From NCBI GenBank assembly GCA_027016055.1, contig JALWBF010000015.1, positions 1 through 5,070 on the forward strand: 5,070 nucleotides of DNA, read 5' to 3'. The translations under genes and the position numbers were made by a program. Each line of letters opens with the position of its first letter. Within the stretch, counting starts at the first letter, position 1. Source of the stretch: Archaeoglobaceae archaeon. Lineage in GTDB: Archaea > Halobacteriota > Archaeoglobi > Archaeoglobales > Archaeoglobaceae. Positions 4,417 to 5,070 of the stretch are shown piece by piece. A model generated the notes under the pieces. The model saw only the letters and a list, made by a program, of their open reading frames with translations, was not told the origin of the DNA and did no database searches.

Positions 4417-5070
4417 ATGCCGTCGTTAATAATGGTCTCGATAGTCGCATTTATAACAGCGTTCGTATTCGGCTTGGGCGGTCTCGGCTCGGCGGTAGCT
4501 TTAATTCCCATACTCGTCTTTATCGGCGTTCCTTTTCCGATAGCGAGATCAACTGGTCTGTTTACGAATTTCATCTCGACATCATCCATCACAGCCCACA
4601 ATATTAAACACGGCAAGGTGAATTACAGGTTAGCCTTGCCGGTGGTTGTAGCTTCCATTCTATTTGCTCCAATTGGCGCCTATGTGTCTTTTGCCGTTCC
4701 AGAAAGGATTGTCGGAATAGCATTTACGGCTTTCCTCTTCTTTGCCGGAACCATGGTCTTTGTTCCGAAAAAGAGGGAGTTTTACAGAAGTGATAGCCCC
4801 ATACTCGTTCCGGCACTCGTTGGTGCATTGGCCGGTTTCTTTTCGGGATTGCTTGGCATCGGCGGTGGTGGGATAATATCGCCGATGCTGATATTATACG
4901 GCTTCGATCCGAAAATAGTAACTACTGTAACCGCACTCAGCGTTCCTTTCAGCTCCTTTACGAGCTTCTTGGCATATTGGAAGCTGGGAGGAGTTGACTG
5001 GGCGCTTATGCTTTCCGCGGCAATTCCGGCTGTTTTTGCTGGATACTCCGCTGGATACGTAACTCACAGA
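4417..5070 (+). CDS. TauE/SafE (sulfite exporter type) membrane permease, 5' part, truncated by the window end
   Basis: The frame opens at ATG 4417 and is still open at the window end, giving 218 residues; family members are usually about 240-270. It has several hydrophobic helices and the two related halves typical of the TauE/SafE family. The first half begins FGLGGLGSAVALIPIL (18-33) and continues into a TGLFTNF helix. The second begins SGLLGIGGGGIISPML (143-158) and continues into a TALSVPFSSF helix. Members are proposed to move sulfite, sulfoacetate, taurine-derived or other organic anions across the membrane, often as exporters. The substrate cannot be read from sequence. It is divergent from the CGGC-CDF unit across 110 bp. 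The start was chosen by TATA spacing; ATG 4432, five codons in, is an alternative. ATG 4412 is out of frame and closes after five codons. Confidence 0.88.
   Translation, partial: MPSLIMVSIVAFITAFVFGLGGLGSAVALIPILVFIGVPFPIARSTGLFTNFISTSSITAHNIKHGKVNYRLALPVVVASILFAPIGAYVSFAVPERIVGIAFTAFLFFAGTMVFVPKKREFYRSDSPILVPALVGALAGFFSGLLGIGGGGIISPMLILYGFDPKIVTTVTALSVPFSSFTSFLAYWKLGGVDWALMLSAAIPAVFAGYSAGYVTHR

Noticed and set aside
4400..4429. GGAG followed by ATG 4412 as a five-codon upstream ORF before the TauE/SafE gene
   Set aside because: The TATA box predicts transcription starting near 4415, so neither the GGAG nor this ATG would be in the mRNA; interesting only if a longer transcript is found.

Overview
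The window looks like chromosomal DNA of a hyperthermophilic euryarchaeon, most likely of the Archaeoglobales (inference). The reasons are a gene for an archaeal-only ether-lipid enzyme (CDP-archaeol synthase), a pairing of a small-molecule cytidylyltransferase with a CDP-alcohol phosphotransferase that recalls inositol-phosphate chemistry in Archaeoglobus, an archaeal-type HTH-CBS regulator, and TATA-box promoters placed so that most transcripts would be leaderless. I see no rRNA, tRNA, CRISPR array, insertion sequence or origin.

Layout. Bases 1-856 (+): the 3' part of carS (cut by the window edge), then pyrE, which overlaps it by the four bases GTGA and has a perfect Shine-Dalgarno. Bases 814-1587 (-): a LicC/inositol-phosphate-type nucleotidyltransferase whose 3' end overlaps pyrE tail to tail. 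Bases 1626-2213 (+): a CDP-alcohol phosphotransferase, divergent from it across 38 bp. Bases 2215-2757 (-): an XRE-HTH plus two-CBS-domain regulator with a perfect palindrome over its own promoter. Bases 2906-3046 (+): a 46-residue ribbon-helix-helix protein. Bases 4306-3049 (-): a two-gene unit of a CGGC-domain cysteine-rich protein and a CDF-family metal exporter. Bases 4417 to the end (+): the 5' two thirds or so of a TauE/SafE-type membrane permease, cut by the window edge.

How they fit together. The left half is linked by CTP chemistry: PyrE feeds UMP and so CTP synthesis, CarS spends CTP to make CDP-archaeol, the nucleotidyltransferase probably spends CTP to activate a phosphorylated small molecule, and the phosphotransferase consumes a CDP-alcohol. 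This suggests polar head-group or inositol-phosphate osmolyte synthesis. The right half looks like metal handling (CGGC protein and CDF exporter) next to an anion permease. The two small regulators between them have no demonstrated targets; the palindrome suggests that the HTH-CBS protein at least controls itself.

The packing is tight. All three convergent junctions have gaps of -43, +1 and +2 bp, and the three divergent intergenic regions (38, 148 and 110 bp) hold all the recognisable promoters. No gene-free stretch exceeds 150 bp.
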